A DNA stretch of 64,000 nucleotides, taken from assembly GCF_947492455.1 (NCBI RefSeq), contig NZ_CANLNB010000003.1, forward strand, positions 434,001 to 498,000, given 5' to 3'. Positions 16,887 to 24,574 of this stretch are shown here, piece by piece (the first letter of the stretch is position 1; each line of letters opens with the position of its first letter). Made by a program: the position numbers and the translations under genes. Source of the DNA: an uncultured Aliiroseovarius sp. Its GTDB lineage: Bacteria > Pseudomonadota > Alphaproteobacteria > Rhodobacterales > Rhodobacteraceae. A model generated the notes under the pieces. That model was not told the DNA's origin. It did not search any database and worked only from the letters and a program-made list of their open reading frames with translations.

Positions 16887-17197
16887 TCTGCGGCAGGCCG
16901 TTTACCAATACCATTGGGTCAATCCCGTTTGGGGTTGGCCCGCTCTGTGCAGTTGGCTGCCGCATCGGGCAAAATCAATCGCGATTGCGTCTGCACTGCC
17001 CCAAGACGAGGCCTCGGTCATAAACTTGGGGCGTAATGTGTTCCCACTGAAGAGAGCGGCAGGGTTCAACCGAATTTCTTGAAGCGCTCTCGCCTTTTTC
17101 AAATGTTTCCCTAAAGTGTTGTTGCCGGATTGAGGGTGGTGAGATGATGAAATCACACGCATATTTCTGGCATCTTGCACTCTGATTAGGAGCATCC
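16887..17197. other. 311-bp gene-free gap with two hairpins after the gts operon
   Basis: No gene is seen. GGGTCAATCCC (16916-16926) pairs with GGGGTTGGCCC (16931-16941) around a GTTT loop, with two G-U pairs in RNA. Further on, GAGAGCG (17052-17058) and CGCTCTC (17085-17091) enclose a 26-nt loop followed by GCCTTTTTC. The second is the likelier operon terminator because of its T-run. The promoter of the next gene must lie in the last 100 bases, but I cannot place it with confidence. Confidence 0.5.
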
Positions 17198-18031
17198 ATG
17201 AGCACACAATATTACGCACCGCACGGGGGACTTCCCGCTCAGACCCAGCTTCTGACCGATCGAGCCGTTTTTACGGATGCGTATGCCGTGATCCCTAAGG
17301 GGGTGATGCAGGATATTGTGACCAGCTTTTTGCCTTTCTGGACTGACACGCGGCTGTGGGTACTGTCGCGTCCGCTTAGTGGTTTTGCCGAGACGTTCTC
17401 GCAATACATCATGGAGGTTCAGCCGGGTGGTGGGTCTGAACGACCCGAGGACGATCCTGAGGCGCAAGCTGTGTTGTTCGTGGTCGAGGGGACCGCGACG
17501 TTGGAGGTTGCTGGTGAGGTTCACGAGCTGACGCCGGGCGGTTATGCGTATCTGCCGCCCTCAGAACGCTGGACGTTGCACAACAAAGGCGACGAGGTTC
17601 TGCGCTTTCACTGGATCCGCAAAGCCTATCAGCGTGTTGAAGGGCTGGACGCGCCTGATGTGTTGATCCTGAACGAAAAGGACATTGCGCCCACACCGAT
17701 GCCGGACACGGATGGTACATGGGCCACCACGCGGTTCGTCGACCCAAATGACCTGCGCCATGACATGCACGTGACCATCGTGACGTTCGAGCCGGGCGGG
17801 GTGATCCCATTTCTGGAAACCCATGTGATGGAGCACGGGCTGTATGTGCTGGAAGGTAAGGCGGCCTATCGCCTGAATCAAGATTGGGTCGAGGTTGAGG
17901 CCGGCGACTTCATGTGGCTGCGCGCCTTCTGCCCGCAGGCATGTTACGCAGGCGGGCCGGGGCGTTTCCGGTATCTTCTGTACAAAGATGTAAACCGCCA
18001 CATGCCGCTGCGGCTTGGTGGCGGGCGCTAA
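17198..18031 (+). CDS. allE: (S)-ureidoglycine aminohydrolase
   Basis: A 277-residue bicupin that converts (S)-ureidoglycine to (S)-ureidoglycolate and ammonia in the allantoin pathway. The C-terminal cupin holds the metal ligands Glu207, His209, His213 and Gln247, with the same spacing as the ligands I recall for E. coli AllE/YlbA (235, 237, 241, 275). The motif THVMEHGLYVLEGKAAYRLN is typical of the family, and the N-terminal cupin (about residues 60-140) is also intact. GATTAGGAG precedes the ATG. The gene sits alone between the glucose operon and bhcR, 16 kb from allA, whose enzyme acts next. Confidence 0.92.
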   Translation: MSTQYYAPHGGLPAQTQLLTDRAVFTDAYAVIPKGVMQDIVTSFLPFWTDTRLWVLSRPLSGFAETFSQYIMEVQPGGGSERPEDDPEAQAVLFVVEGTATLEVAGEVHELTPGGYAYLPPSERWTLHNKGDEVLRFHWIRKAYQRVEGLDAPDVLILNEKDIAPTPMPDTDGTWATTRFVDPNDLRHDMHVTIVTFEPGGVIPFLETHVMEHGLYVLEGKAAYRLNQDWVEVEAGDFMWLRAFCPQACYAGGPGRFRYLLYKDVNRHMPLRLGGGR

Positions 18032-18035
18032 GACG

Positions 18036-18881
18036 TCAATTCGGCTGGAATGCGATCCCGCCGATGGCTTCGGTCAGGCGGAGTGACGCGTCTATGACCG
18101 CGCGGCTTAGGCGTTCGGTTTCATTTTGACCGACGCGGCTGGTGGGGCCGGAGACCGAAATCCCAGCGACGACCTCGCCGTTCATGTCAAACACAGGCGC
18201 CGCGATGCACCGCATCCCGGCGTTTTTCTCTTCATTGTCGATGGCGTATCCACGCGTGCGGATCTGATCTAAGTCCGCACGAAGCTCTTCTGCTGTCGTG
18301 ATCGTGTGCTCGGTGAAGGCTTCAAACGTCGCGGCATCGAGCACTCGGTTCAACCGGTCCTCGTCCATATAGGCCAATACCGCCTTGCCAATTCCCGACG
18401 AGTGCATTGGCGACAGTGTGCCAGGGGGAAAGAAGGCGCGGATATTGGCGTGGGTCTCGACCTGGCTCAGGAATAGCACGGATCCTTCTTTTTCGATGCC
18501 AAGGTTCGCTGTTTCGCCGGTGGCTTCCATCAGTTTGCGTAGAATGGGGCGCGCCCGGTCGACAAGGCTGGTGCGCCGTAGGAAACGCGCGCCGATGACA
18601 AAGGCGCGGGCACCGATGAACCAGACCTGTTCGACAGTGTCGAACTCCACAAGTCCGCGCGTCTCAAGCGTTACCAGAACCCGATAGACGGTCGCCGGCG
18701 ACTGCCCCATTTCCTCGGCAATCACCGACAAGGGTTTGCCCTGCGCTTCGCTCAGATGCTCGAAAACCTCCATCGCCCGATCAAGTGATTTGATCGTGTT
18801 CTGCGCGGTTTTGTCATGCCAGTCGCGGGGGCGTCCGCGGGCCTTGCGGGTGGTTGATGTGCCGTCTTTTTGGAATTCCAT
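18036..18881 (-). CDS. bhcR: IclR-family regulator of the beta-hydroxyaspartate cycle
   Basis: A 281-residue IclR-type regulator. A basic N-terminus is followed by a winged helix (SLDRAMEVFEHLSEAQGK, then EEMGQSPATVYRVLVTLETR near residues 57-76) and a C-terminal effector domain containing GMRCIAAPVFDMNGEVVAGI. It is divergent from bhcABCD exactly as bhcR is in Paracoccus denitrificans, where BhcR binds the bhc promoter and glyoxylate lowers its affinity. Its stop lies 4 bp from the convergent allE stop. Gene identity is from context and family; ligand response is inferred from the Paracoccus protein. Confidence 0.88.
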   Translation of the reverse strand: MEFQKDGTSTTRKARGRPRDWHDKTAQNTIKSLDRAMEVFEHLSEAQGKPLSVIAEEMGQSPATVYRVLVTLETRGLVEFDTVEQVWFIGARAFVIGARFLRRTSLVDRARPILRKLMEATGETANLGIEKEGSVLFLSQVETHANIRAFFPPGTLSPMHSSGIGKAVLAYMDEDRLNRVLDAATFEAFTEHTITTAEELRADLDQIRTRGYAIDNEEKNAGMRCIAAPVFDMNGEVVAGISVSGPTSRVGQNETERLSRAVIDASLRLTEAIGGIAFQPN

Positions 18882-19047
18882 AAAAACCCTCGCATTTTAA
18901 GTGAAAAATAAATTCACAATATGAAAAAGTCAATAGATTGAAAAATAACATGAATATTCTGCTTTTCGAAAATGAAAAACGATTTCAAAAAAATATCCCT
19001 CGAAATGGACGCCCGATATTGTGGCTTCAATGACGAAGGAGAACCCC
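18882..19047 (+). promoter_or_regulatory. bhcR-bhcA divergent control region
   Basis: This 166-bp spacer is far richer in A and T than its surroundings. It holds GTGAA-N7-TTCAC (18901-18917), GAATATTC (18952-18959), TTTTCGAAAA (18963-18972), and four copies of TGAAAAA starting at 18902, 18922, 18939 and 18973. A dimeric IclR regulator would be expected to bind such repeats. I cannot say which is the BhcR operator or where the two promoters lie. Confidence 0.55.
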
Positions 19048-20241
19048 ATGAGTTTTCAAAACCCCGTTTTTATTCCGGGCCCGACCAACATCCCTGAAAG
19101 CCTGCGCAAGGCGTCTGACATGCCGACGATCGACCATCGCTCGCCGCTGTTCGGTCAGATCCTGCATCCGGCGCGCGCAGGCGTGAAGAAGATCCTGAAA
19201 AGCCAAACGGCCGAGGTCTTCATCTTCCCCTCCAGCGGCACGGGTGGCTGGGAAACGGCCCTGACCAATACGCTGTCCGCAGGCGACAAAATCCTTGCGG
19301 CGCGCAACGGTATGTTCTCGCATCGCTGGATCGACATGTGCCAGCGCCACGGTCTGGATGTGACCATCGTCGAGACCCCGTGGGGCGAAGGCATTCCGGC
19401 AGATCGCTATGAAGAAATCCTGACCGCCGACAAAGGTCACGAGATCAAAGCGGTTCTGGCCACCCACAACGAAACCGCCACGGGTGTGAAGTCTGACATT
19501 GCCGCGGTGCGCCGTGCGCTGGACGCCGCAGGCCACCCGGCGCTTCTGTTCGTTGATGGCGTCAGCTCGATCGCGTCGATGGAGTTCCGATTTGACGACT
19601 GGGGCGTTGATGTTGCGGTGACCGGTTCCCAGAAAGGGTTCATGCTGCCCGCCGGTCTGGCCATCGTGGGCTTCAGCCCCAAGGCGATGGACGCGACCAA
19701 GACAGGTACGCTGCCGCGCACCTTCTTTGACGTACACGACATGGCGAAGGGCTATGCCAACAATGCCTATCCCTACACGCCCGCAGTTGGGCTGATGAAC
19801 GGCCTGAACGAAGCCTGCAAAATGCTTCTGGATGAAGGGCTGGAAAACGTCTTTGCCCGTCACAACCGCATCGCTGAAGGTGTGCGTGCCGCCGTGGGTG
19901 CGTGGGGGCTGGAGCTGTGCGCCGCATCTCCGGACGTGTACTCGGACACGGTCAGCGCCATCCGCACGCCTGCACATTTCAACGCGACCGACATCGTAAC
20001 TTTGGCCGCCGAGAAATACGGCGTCGCCTTCGGTGTCGGGTTGGGCGAGGTCGCGGGCAAGGTGTTCCGTATTGGTCACTTGGGCAGCATGACCGACGTC
20101 ATGGCCCTGTCGGGCATCGCGACCGCCGAGATGTGCATGGTCGATCTTGGTCTGGACATCACGCTGGGTCTCGGGGTTGCCACGGCGCAGGAATACTATC
20201 GTGGAAGCGCTGCCATGAGCCATCAAGAGGCTGCGGAATGA
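19048..20241 (+). CDS. bhcA: Aspartate-glyoxylate aminotransferase (BhcA)
   Basis: A 397-residue fold-type I PLP aminotransferase of the serine-glyoxylate/alanine-glyoxylate group. The PLP lysine is Lys196 in VTGSQKGFMLPAG, and FVDGVSSIAS holds the cofactor-ring Asp170. In the beta-hydroxyaspartate cycle it transfers the amino group of aspartate to glyoxylate, giving glycine and oxaloacetate. GAAGGAGAACCCC before ATG 19048 fixes the start. It is the first of four genes in the order bhcA-B-C-D, which is what separates it from a plain serine-glyoxylate aminotransferase or PucG-like enzyme. Confidence 0.93.
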   Translation: MSFQNPVFIPGPTNIPESLRKASDMPTIDHRSPLFGQILHPARAGVKKILKSQTAEVFIFPSSGTGGWETALTNTLSAGDKILAARNGMFSHRWIDMCQRHGLDVTIVETPWGEGIPADRYEEILTADKGHEIKAVLATHNETATGVKSDIAAVRRALDAAGHPALLFVDGVSSIASMEFRFDDWGVDVAVTGSQKGFMLPAGLAIVGFSPKAMDATKTGTLPRTFFDVHDMAKGYANNAYPYTPAVGLMNGLNEACKMLLDEGLENVFARHNRIAEGVRAAVGAWGLELCAASPDVYSDTVSAIRTPAHFNATDIVTLAAEKYGVAFGVGLGEVAGKVFRIGHLGSMTDVMALSGIATAEMCMVDLGLDITLGLGVATAQEYYRGSAAMSHQEAAE

Positions 20242-20252
20242 AGGATACGTCG

Positions 20253-21203
20253 ATGTATATCCCGACCTATGACGACATGCTGGAGGCGCATGAGCGCATC
20301 CAGCCCCATATCCGCCGCACGCCGGTTCGGACCTCGGATTACCTGAACGAACTGACCGGGGCCGAGCTGTTCTTCAAGTGCGAGAACTTTCAAGAGCCGG
20401 GGGCCTTCAAGGTCCGCGGTGCCTCGAACGCGGTGTTCGGGCTGGACGAGGAACAGGCGGCCAAGGGCGTGGCCACACATTCGTCGGGCAACCATGCCTC
20501 GTGCCTGTCTTATGCCGCGATGAAGCGGGGAATTCCGTGCAACGTGGTCATGCCGCGCACTGCACCGCAGGCCAAGAAAGACACGGTGCGTCGCTATGGG
20601 GGCAAGATCACGGAATGTGAGCCGTCGACCTCGTCGCGGGAAGAAACCTTTGCGCGTGTGCAGGCCGAAACTGGCGGTGATTTCGTGCACCCCTATAACG
20701 ATCACCGCGTGATCGCGGGGCAGGGCACTTGCGCGCGCGAGTTCATCGAGCAGACCGACGGTCTGGACGCTGTTGTCGCACCCATCGGGGGCGGCGGCAT
20801 GATCTCGGGCACCTGCCTGACACTGTCGACCTTGGCCCCAGAAACGCAAGTGATCGCAGCCGAGCCTGAGCAGGCGGATGACGCCTATCGCAGCTTCAAG
20901 GCAGGCTACATCATCGCGGATGACGCACCCAAAACCATTGCGGATGGGCTGCTTGTGCCGCTGAAAGATCTGACCTGGCACTTCGTGTCAAACCATGTGA
21001 GCGAGATCTACACCGCCTCGGATCCTGAAATTATCGACGCGATGAAGCTGATCTGGAAGCACCTGCGCGTGGTCATGGAGCCGTCCAGCGCCGTACCGCT
21101 CGCCACCATCTTGAAAAATCCCGACGCGTTCAAAGGCAAGCGCGTGGGCCTGATTATCACCGGCGGCAATGTCGATCTCGACCGCCTGCCGTGGACTCTG
21201 TGA
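20253..21203 (+). CDS. bhcB: beta-Hydroxyaspartate dehydratase (BhcB)
   Basis: A 316-residue fold-type II PLP enzyme of the serine/threonine dehydratase family. Lys53 in GAFKVRGASN binds PLP, and the glycine loop PIGGGGMISG holds its phosphate. It dehydrates (2R,3S)-beta-hydroxyaspartate to iminosuccinate. Two starts are possible: ATG 20238, which overlaps the bhcA stop by 4 bases, and ATG 20253. I choose 20253 because GAAGGA lies 7 bases upstream of it and the protein then opens MYIPTYDDML, which is how I recall the Paracoccus protein opening. The gene order supports the assignment over threonine dehydratase. Confidence 0.92.
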   Translation: MYIPTYDDMLEAHERIQPHIRRTPVRTSDYLNELTGAELFFKCENFQEPGAFKVRGASNAVFGLDEEQAAKGVATHSSGNHASCLSYAAMKRGIPCNVVMPRTAPQAKKDTVRRYGGKITECEPSTSSREETFARVQAETGGDFVHPYNDHRVIAGQGTCAREFIEQTDGLDAVVAPIGGGGMISGTCLTLSTLAPETQVIAAEPEQADDAYRSFKAGYIIADDAPKTIADGLLVPLKDLTWHFVSNHVSEIYTASDPEIIDAMKLIWKHLRVVMEPSSAVPLATILKNPDAFKGKRVGLIITGGNVDLDRLPWTL

Positions 21204-21215
21204 AGGAGAATGACA

Positions 21216-22379
21216 ATGAACGCAGTGACCAATTTCGATAACCTTATCGTTGGCTTTGACGTTCCGGCCCTGCCGGGCATGGACGAGGCTGACATCCAGA
21301 CCCCCGCGCTTGTGCTGGATCTGGACGCGTTGGAGCGCAACATCAAGAAGATGGGCGACTATGCCAAGGCGCATGGGATGCGCCACAGGGTGCATGGCAA
21401 GATGCACAAATCGGTGGATGTGGCGAAGTTGCAGGAAGAACTGGGCGGCGCGGTGGGCGTCTGCTGTCAGAAAGTGTCTGAAGCCGAGGTGTTCGTGCGT
21501 GGCGGCATCAAAGACGTGCTGGTGTCGAACCAAGTGCGCGATCCGCTTAAGATTGACCGTCTGGCGCAACTGCCGAAGCTGGGCAGCCGGATCATCGTCT
21601 GTGTCGACGATCTGGATAATGTGGCCGATCTGTCGGCAGCCGCGCAGAAGCACGGTACCCAGCTGGAAATCTTCATCGAGATCGACTGTGGCGCGGGACG
21701 CTGCGGTGTGAATTCGACCGCGGATGTGATCGAGATTGCTAAGGCGATTAACGCCGCCGACAACCTGAAATTCACCGGCATTCAGGCCTATCAGGGCGCG
21801 ATGCAGCACCTTGATACCTATGAGGCACGTAAAGAGAAGCTGGACGTCGCCATCGGTATGGTGAAAGCCGCGGTGGACGGCCTGAAGGCTGAAGGTATCG
21901 AGTGCGAATTGGTCTCGGGCGGCGGCACCGGATCCTATTACTTCGAGTCCAATTCGGGCGTGTATAACGAGCTGCAGTGCGGGTCCTACGCGTTCATGGA
22001 TGCGGACTATGGCCGTATCCTCGACAAGGACGGCAAGCGGATCGACCAAGGCGAATGGGAGAATGCGTTCTTCATCCTGACCTCGGTGATGAGCCACACC
22101 AAAGCCGACAAAGCCATCGTAGACGCGGGCCTGAAGGCGCAGTCGATTGATAGCGGTCTGCCCGTGGTCTTTGGGCGCGATGATGTCGAATACATCAAAT
22201 GCTCGGACGAACATGGCGTGGTCTCGGACCCGAACGGTGCCCTGAAGGTCAACGACAAGATGCGTCTTGTGCCGGGCCACTGTGACCCGACCGCCAACGT
22301 CCATGATTGGTATGTCGGCGTACGAAACGGCAAGGTCGAAACCCTCTGGCCGGTCTCGGCACGCGGCAAGGCGTTTTAA
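21216..22379 (+). CDS. bhcC: beta-Hydroxyaspartate aldolase (BhcC)
   Basis: A 387-residue PLP enzyme of the fold-type III D-threonine aldolase-like family. The PLP lysine is probably Lys62 in RVHGKMHKS, aligned with the HAKTHK-type motif of D-threonine aldolases; a metal-binding C-terminal region (DDVEYIKCSDEHG) is also present. In the cycle it condenses glycine with a second glyoxylate to (2R,3S)-beta-hydroxyaspartate. GAAGGAG lies 7 bases before ATG 21216, whereas the in-frame ATG at 21210 is too close. It is 12 bases from the bhcB stop. Confidence 0.92.
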   Translation: MNAVTNFDNLIVGFDVPALPGMDEADIQTPALVLDLDALERNIKKMGDYAKAHGMRHRVHGKMHKSVDVAKLQEELGGAVGVCCQKVSEAEVFVRGGIKDVLVSNQVRDPLKIDRLAQLPKLGSRIIVCVDDLDNVADLSAAAQKHGTQLEIFIEIDCGAGRCGVNSTADVIEIAKAINAADNLKFTGIQAYQGAMQHLDTYEARKEKLDVAIGMVKAAVDGLKAEGIECELVSGGGTGSYYFESNSGVYNELQCGSYAFMDADYGRILDKDGKRIDQGEWENAFFILTSVMSHTKADKAIVDAGLKAQSIDSGLPVVFGRDDVEYIKCSDEHGVVSDPNGALKVNDKMRLVPGHCDPTANVHDWYVGVRNGKVETLWPVSARGKAF

Positions 22380-22426
22380 GGAACCTCTGAGGTTGGTCCG
22401 GCGACGGGCCTAACCCTCCTGAACTG

Positions 22427-22456
22427 GGTGGAGCGTCACGCTCCACCTGCTTTTTC
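22427..22456 (+). terminator. Terminator-like hairpin between bhcC and bhcD
   Basis: GGTGGAGCG (22427-22435), loop TCA, CGCTCCACC (22439-22447), then TGC and five T residues (22451-22455). It has the form of an intrinsic terminator but stands 14 bases before the bhcD start and overlaps its leader, so it would lower bhcD transcription or act as an mRNA processing point. Confidence 0.7.
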
Positions 22457-22469
22457 AAAGGACACAGAC

Positions 22470-23435
22470 ATGTATATCGTTCCAGAACGCGAGATTGCGG
22501 GCCTGATGACCCGGGAGGCCGCCTTTAGCGCGGTGGAGCAAGTTTTCGCAGCGATGGCGTCGGGCGACGCCTATAACTTCCCGGTGATCCGCGAGGCGAT
22601 TGGTCATGAAGATGCGCTTTATGGGTTCAAAGGCGGGTTTGATCAGGTTGGGCTGACATTGGGGCTAAAGGCGGGCGGCTATTGGCCCCACAATCTGGAA
22701 AAGCGCGGGCTTATCAATCACCAATCCACCGTGTTTCTGTTTGATCCGGACACCGGCAAGGCCAAGGCAATGGTGGGGGGCAACCTGTTGACCGCCCTCC
22801 GCACCGCGGCTGCGTCTTCGGTGTCGATCAAGCACCTTGCACGCGATGATGCGAAGGTGATCGGTATGATCGGCGCGGGTCATCAGGCGACGTTCCAACT
22901 GCGCGCCGCGCTTGAGCAGCGCTCGTTTGAAAAGGTGATTGGCTGGAACCTGCATCCCGAGATGCTGCCGAACCTCGAAAAGGTTGCCAGTGAGGCTGGC
23001 TTGCCCTTCGAGGCGGTTGAGCTTGATGGCATGACCGAGGCTGATGTGATCATCTCGATCACGTCCTCGTTCGACGCCATCCTTGGCGCAGGCCAAGTCA
23101 GCCCCGGCACGCATGTCGCCTGCATGGGCACGGACACCAAGGGTAAACAAGAGGTCGATCCGCAGCTTTTGGTCAAAGCAGACGTGTTCACAGATGAGGT
23201 CGCGCAGTCCATCACCATCGGTGAAGCGCAGCATGCCGTGGGGCAGGGCCTGATCCGGGACAGCGACGTGGCGCAGATCGGCGCGGTGATCAACGGGACG
23301 AACCCGGGGCGGAGCTCGGACGATCAGATCACGCTGTTTGATGGTACGGGTGTTGGGTTGCAGGACCTAGCGGTGGCCGCATCGGTCGTGGAGCTTGCCA
23401 TCGAAAAAGGTATCGCCATCGAAGTCGATTTCTGA
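22470..23435 (+). CDS. bhcD: Iminosuccinate reductase (BhcD)
   Basis: A 321-residue protein of the ornithine cyclodeaminase/mu-crystallin family. The Rossmann nucleotide-binding motif GMIGAGHQATFQ starts at about residue 132. In the cycle it reduces iminosuccinate to aspartate, regenerating the amino donor used by BhcA and so closing the loop with no net loss of nitrogen. AAAGGA precedes ATG 22470. Unlike the tightly spaced bhcA-B-C genes, 90 bases with a terminator-like hairpin separate it from bhcC. The family alone would suggest an amino-acid dehydrogenase; the gene order gives the specific role. Confidence 0.92.
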   Translation: MYIVPEREIAGLMTREAAFSAVEQVFAAMASGDAYNFPVIREAIGHEDALYGFKGGFDQVGLTLGLKAGGYWPHNLEKRGLINHQSTVFLFDPDTGKAKAMVGGNLLTALRTAAASSVSIKHLARDDAKVIGMIGAGHQATFQLRAALEQRSFEKVIGWNLHPEMLPNLEKVASEAGLPFEAVELDGMTEADVIISITSSFDAILGAGQVSPGTHVACMGTDTKGKQEVDPQLLVKADVFTDEVAQSITIGEAQHAVGQGLIRDSDVAQIGAVINGTNPGRSSDDQITLFDGTGVGLQDLAVAASVVELAIEKGIAIEVDF

Positions 23436-23456
23436 TCAGACGCACATCACAATCAG

Positions 23457-23487
23457 CGCCCGCCCGGTTCTCAGTGGCGGGCGTTTT
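23457..23487 (+). terminator. Terminator of the bhc operon
   Basis: CGCCCGCC (23457-23464), an 11-nt loop and GGCGGGCG (23476-23483) followed by TTTT. It lies between the convergent bhcD and LysR genes and touches the LysR stop codon. Confidence 0.8.
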
Positions 23488-24406
23488 ACGTTACTTGCGC
23501 GGTGTTTGCCTTCAGCATCTCCAATCCGCGGCGCGCCACGAAGTCGACCAACAGGCGGATCTTCGGATCCTGCAGCTTCTTATGCGGGTACAGGCACCCG
23601 AACATCGACGGCATGGGGCGGGCATCGGGCAAGATTTCCACCAATTGGCCGGATTGAAGATGCTCTGCCACTTCAAAAAGCGGCTTGTTGACGATCCCAC
23701 GCCCATCCAGCGCCCAGTTCAACAGAACATCACTGTCATCCGCGTCATATTTCCCCGAGACCTCAAACTTGCGATACCCAGCCTCGGTGTGAAGCGTCCA
23801 GAAATACTCGGGAGAGCGGGGATAGCGCAGCAACAAGCAGTTGTGACCCTGTAGCAGGTCATCGGGATGCTGCGGCGTGCCCGCTTGGTCTAAATATCCG
23901 GGGGTCGCGCAGAGCACCCGCATGCAGTCGGCGATTTTGCGCAGCTTCAGGCTGCTGTCATGTGGTGTGCCGACGAAGAAGGCCACGTCCAGACCGTCTG
24001 CAAGAATATCGACCTTGCGATCCGACATCCGCATCCGCACGTCGATATTCGGATTTCGATCCACAAACTCGGGCACCAACGGGGCAATGATCCGGCGCCC
24101 TGCCGCCATGGGCGCGGTCACCCGCACCGTGCCGCGCGGCGCGTCCGAGAAGCGCGCCACAACGCTTTCGGCCTCGTCCACCGTCTCCAGAATGCGCAGG
24201 GCCTCGGAATAGAACTGTTGGCCAACCTCGGTCGGGGTCAGCGACCGAGTCGTGCGATTGAACAGCCGGACCCCCAGATGCTTCTCAAGCTCTTTTATCC
24301 GTTTGCTGGCCACAGCTGGCGTCAGACGCAGGTCGCGCCCGCCCGAGGTGATGCTGCCCAGCTCGACCACGCGGCAGAAGACACGCAGGCTTTCCATATA
24401 GGCCAT
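23486..24406 (-). CDS. LysR-family regulator, divergent from xdhABC
   Basis: A 306-residue LysR-type regulator. The N-terminal winged helix (ESLRVFCRVVELGSITSGG, then TPAVASKRIKELEKHLG) is followed by a periplasmic-binding-protein-like effector domain from about residue 90. It belongs to the CrgA-type subgroup, which has NRTTRSLTPTE after the recognition helix. It is divergent from xdhA by 168 bp and so is the likely regulator of purine oxidation. A close paralogue at 36284-37201 is divergent from puuD, sharing the blocks RTTRSL-PTE, GRR-IAPLVP and DRKVD-GLD-AFF. The effector is unknown; a purine or urate is inferred. Confidence 0.88.
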   Translation of the reverse strand: MAYMESLRVFCRVVELGSITSGGRDLRLTPAVASKRIKELEKHLGVRLFNRTTRSLTPTEVGQQFYSEALRILETVDEAESVVARFSDAPRGTVRVTAPMAAGRRIIAPLVPEFVDRNPNIDVRMRMSDRKVDILADGLDVAFFVGTPHDSSLKLRKIADCMRVLCATPGYLDQAGTPQHPDDLLQGHNCLLLRYPRSPEYFWTLHTEAGYRKFEVSGKYDADDSDVLLNWALDGRGIVNKPLFEVAEHLQSGQLVEILPDARPMPSMFGCLYPHKKLQDPKIRLLVDFVARRGLEMLKANTAQVT

Positions 24407-24574
24407 TGGGGTTCCTAACTTTTCTCAAGGCACCATAGTGCCGCTGGCGCCCAGTATAGCAATTTTCAATGATCTGTTGAAAGTATTTCCCAAAACCTAT
24501 CATTTTTCCGTGCAGTCATTCGCCGTAGTCTCACCTTCATACCCGCCCGCGCGGGACAGGTTTTGGGAGGCCAT

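Noticed and set aside
18882-19047. A glycine or other riboswitch ahead of the bhc operon
   Set aside because: The leader is short and AT-rich with operator-like palindromes; no aptamer-like fold was seen.
20988-22304. A 438-codon minus-strand frame opposite bhcC
   Set aside because: bhcC is supported by its ribosome binding site, length and active-site motif; the antisense frame is a shadow.
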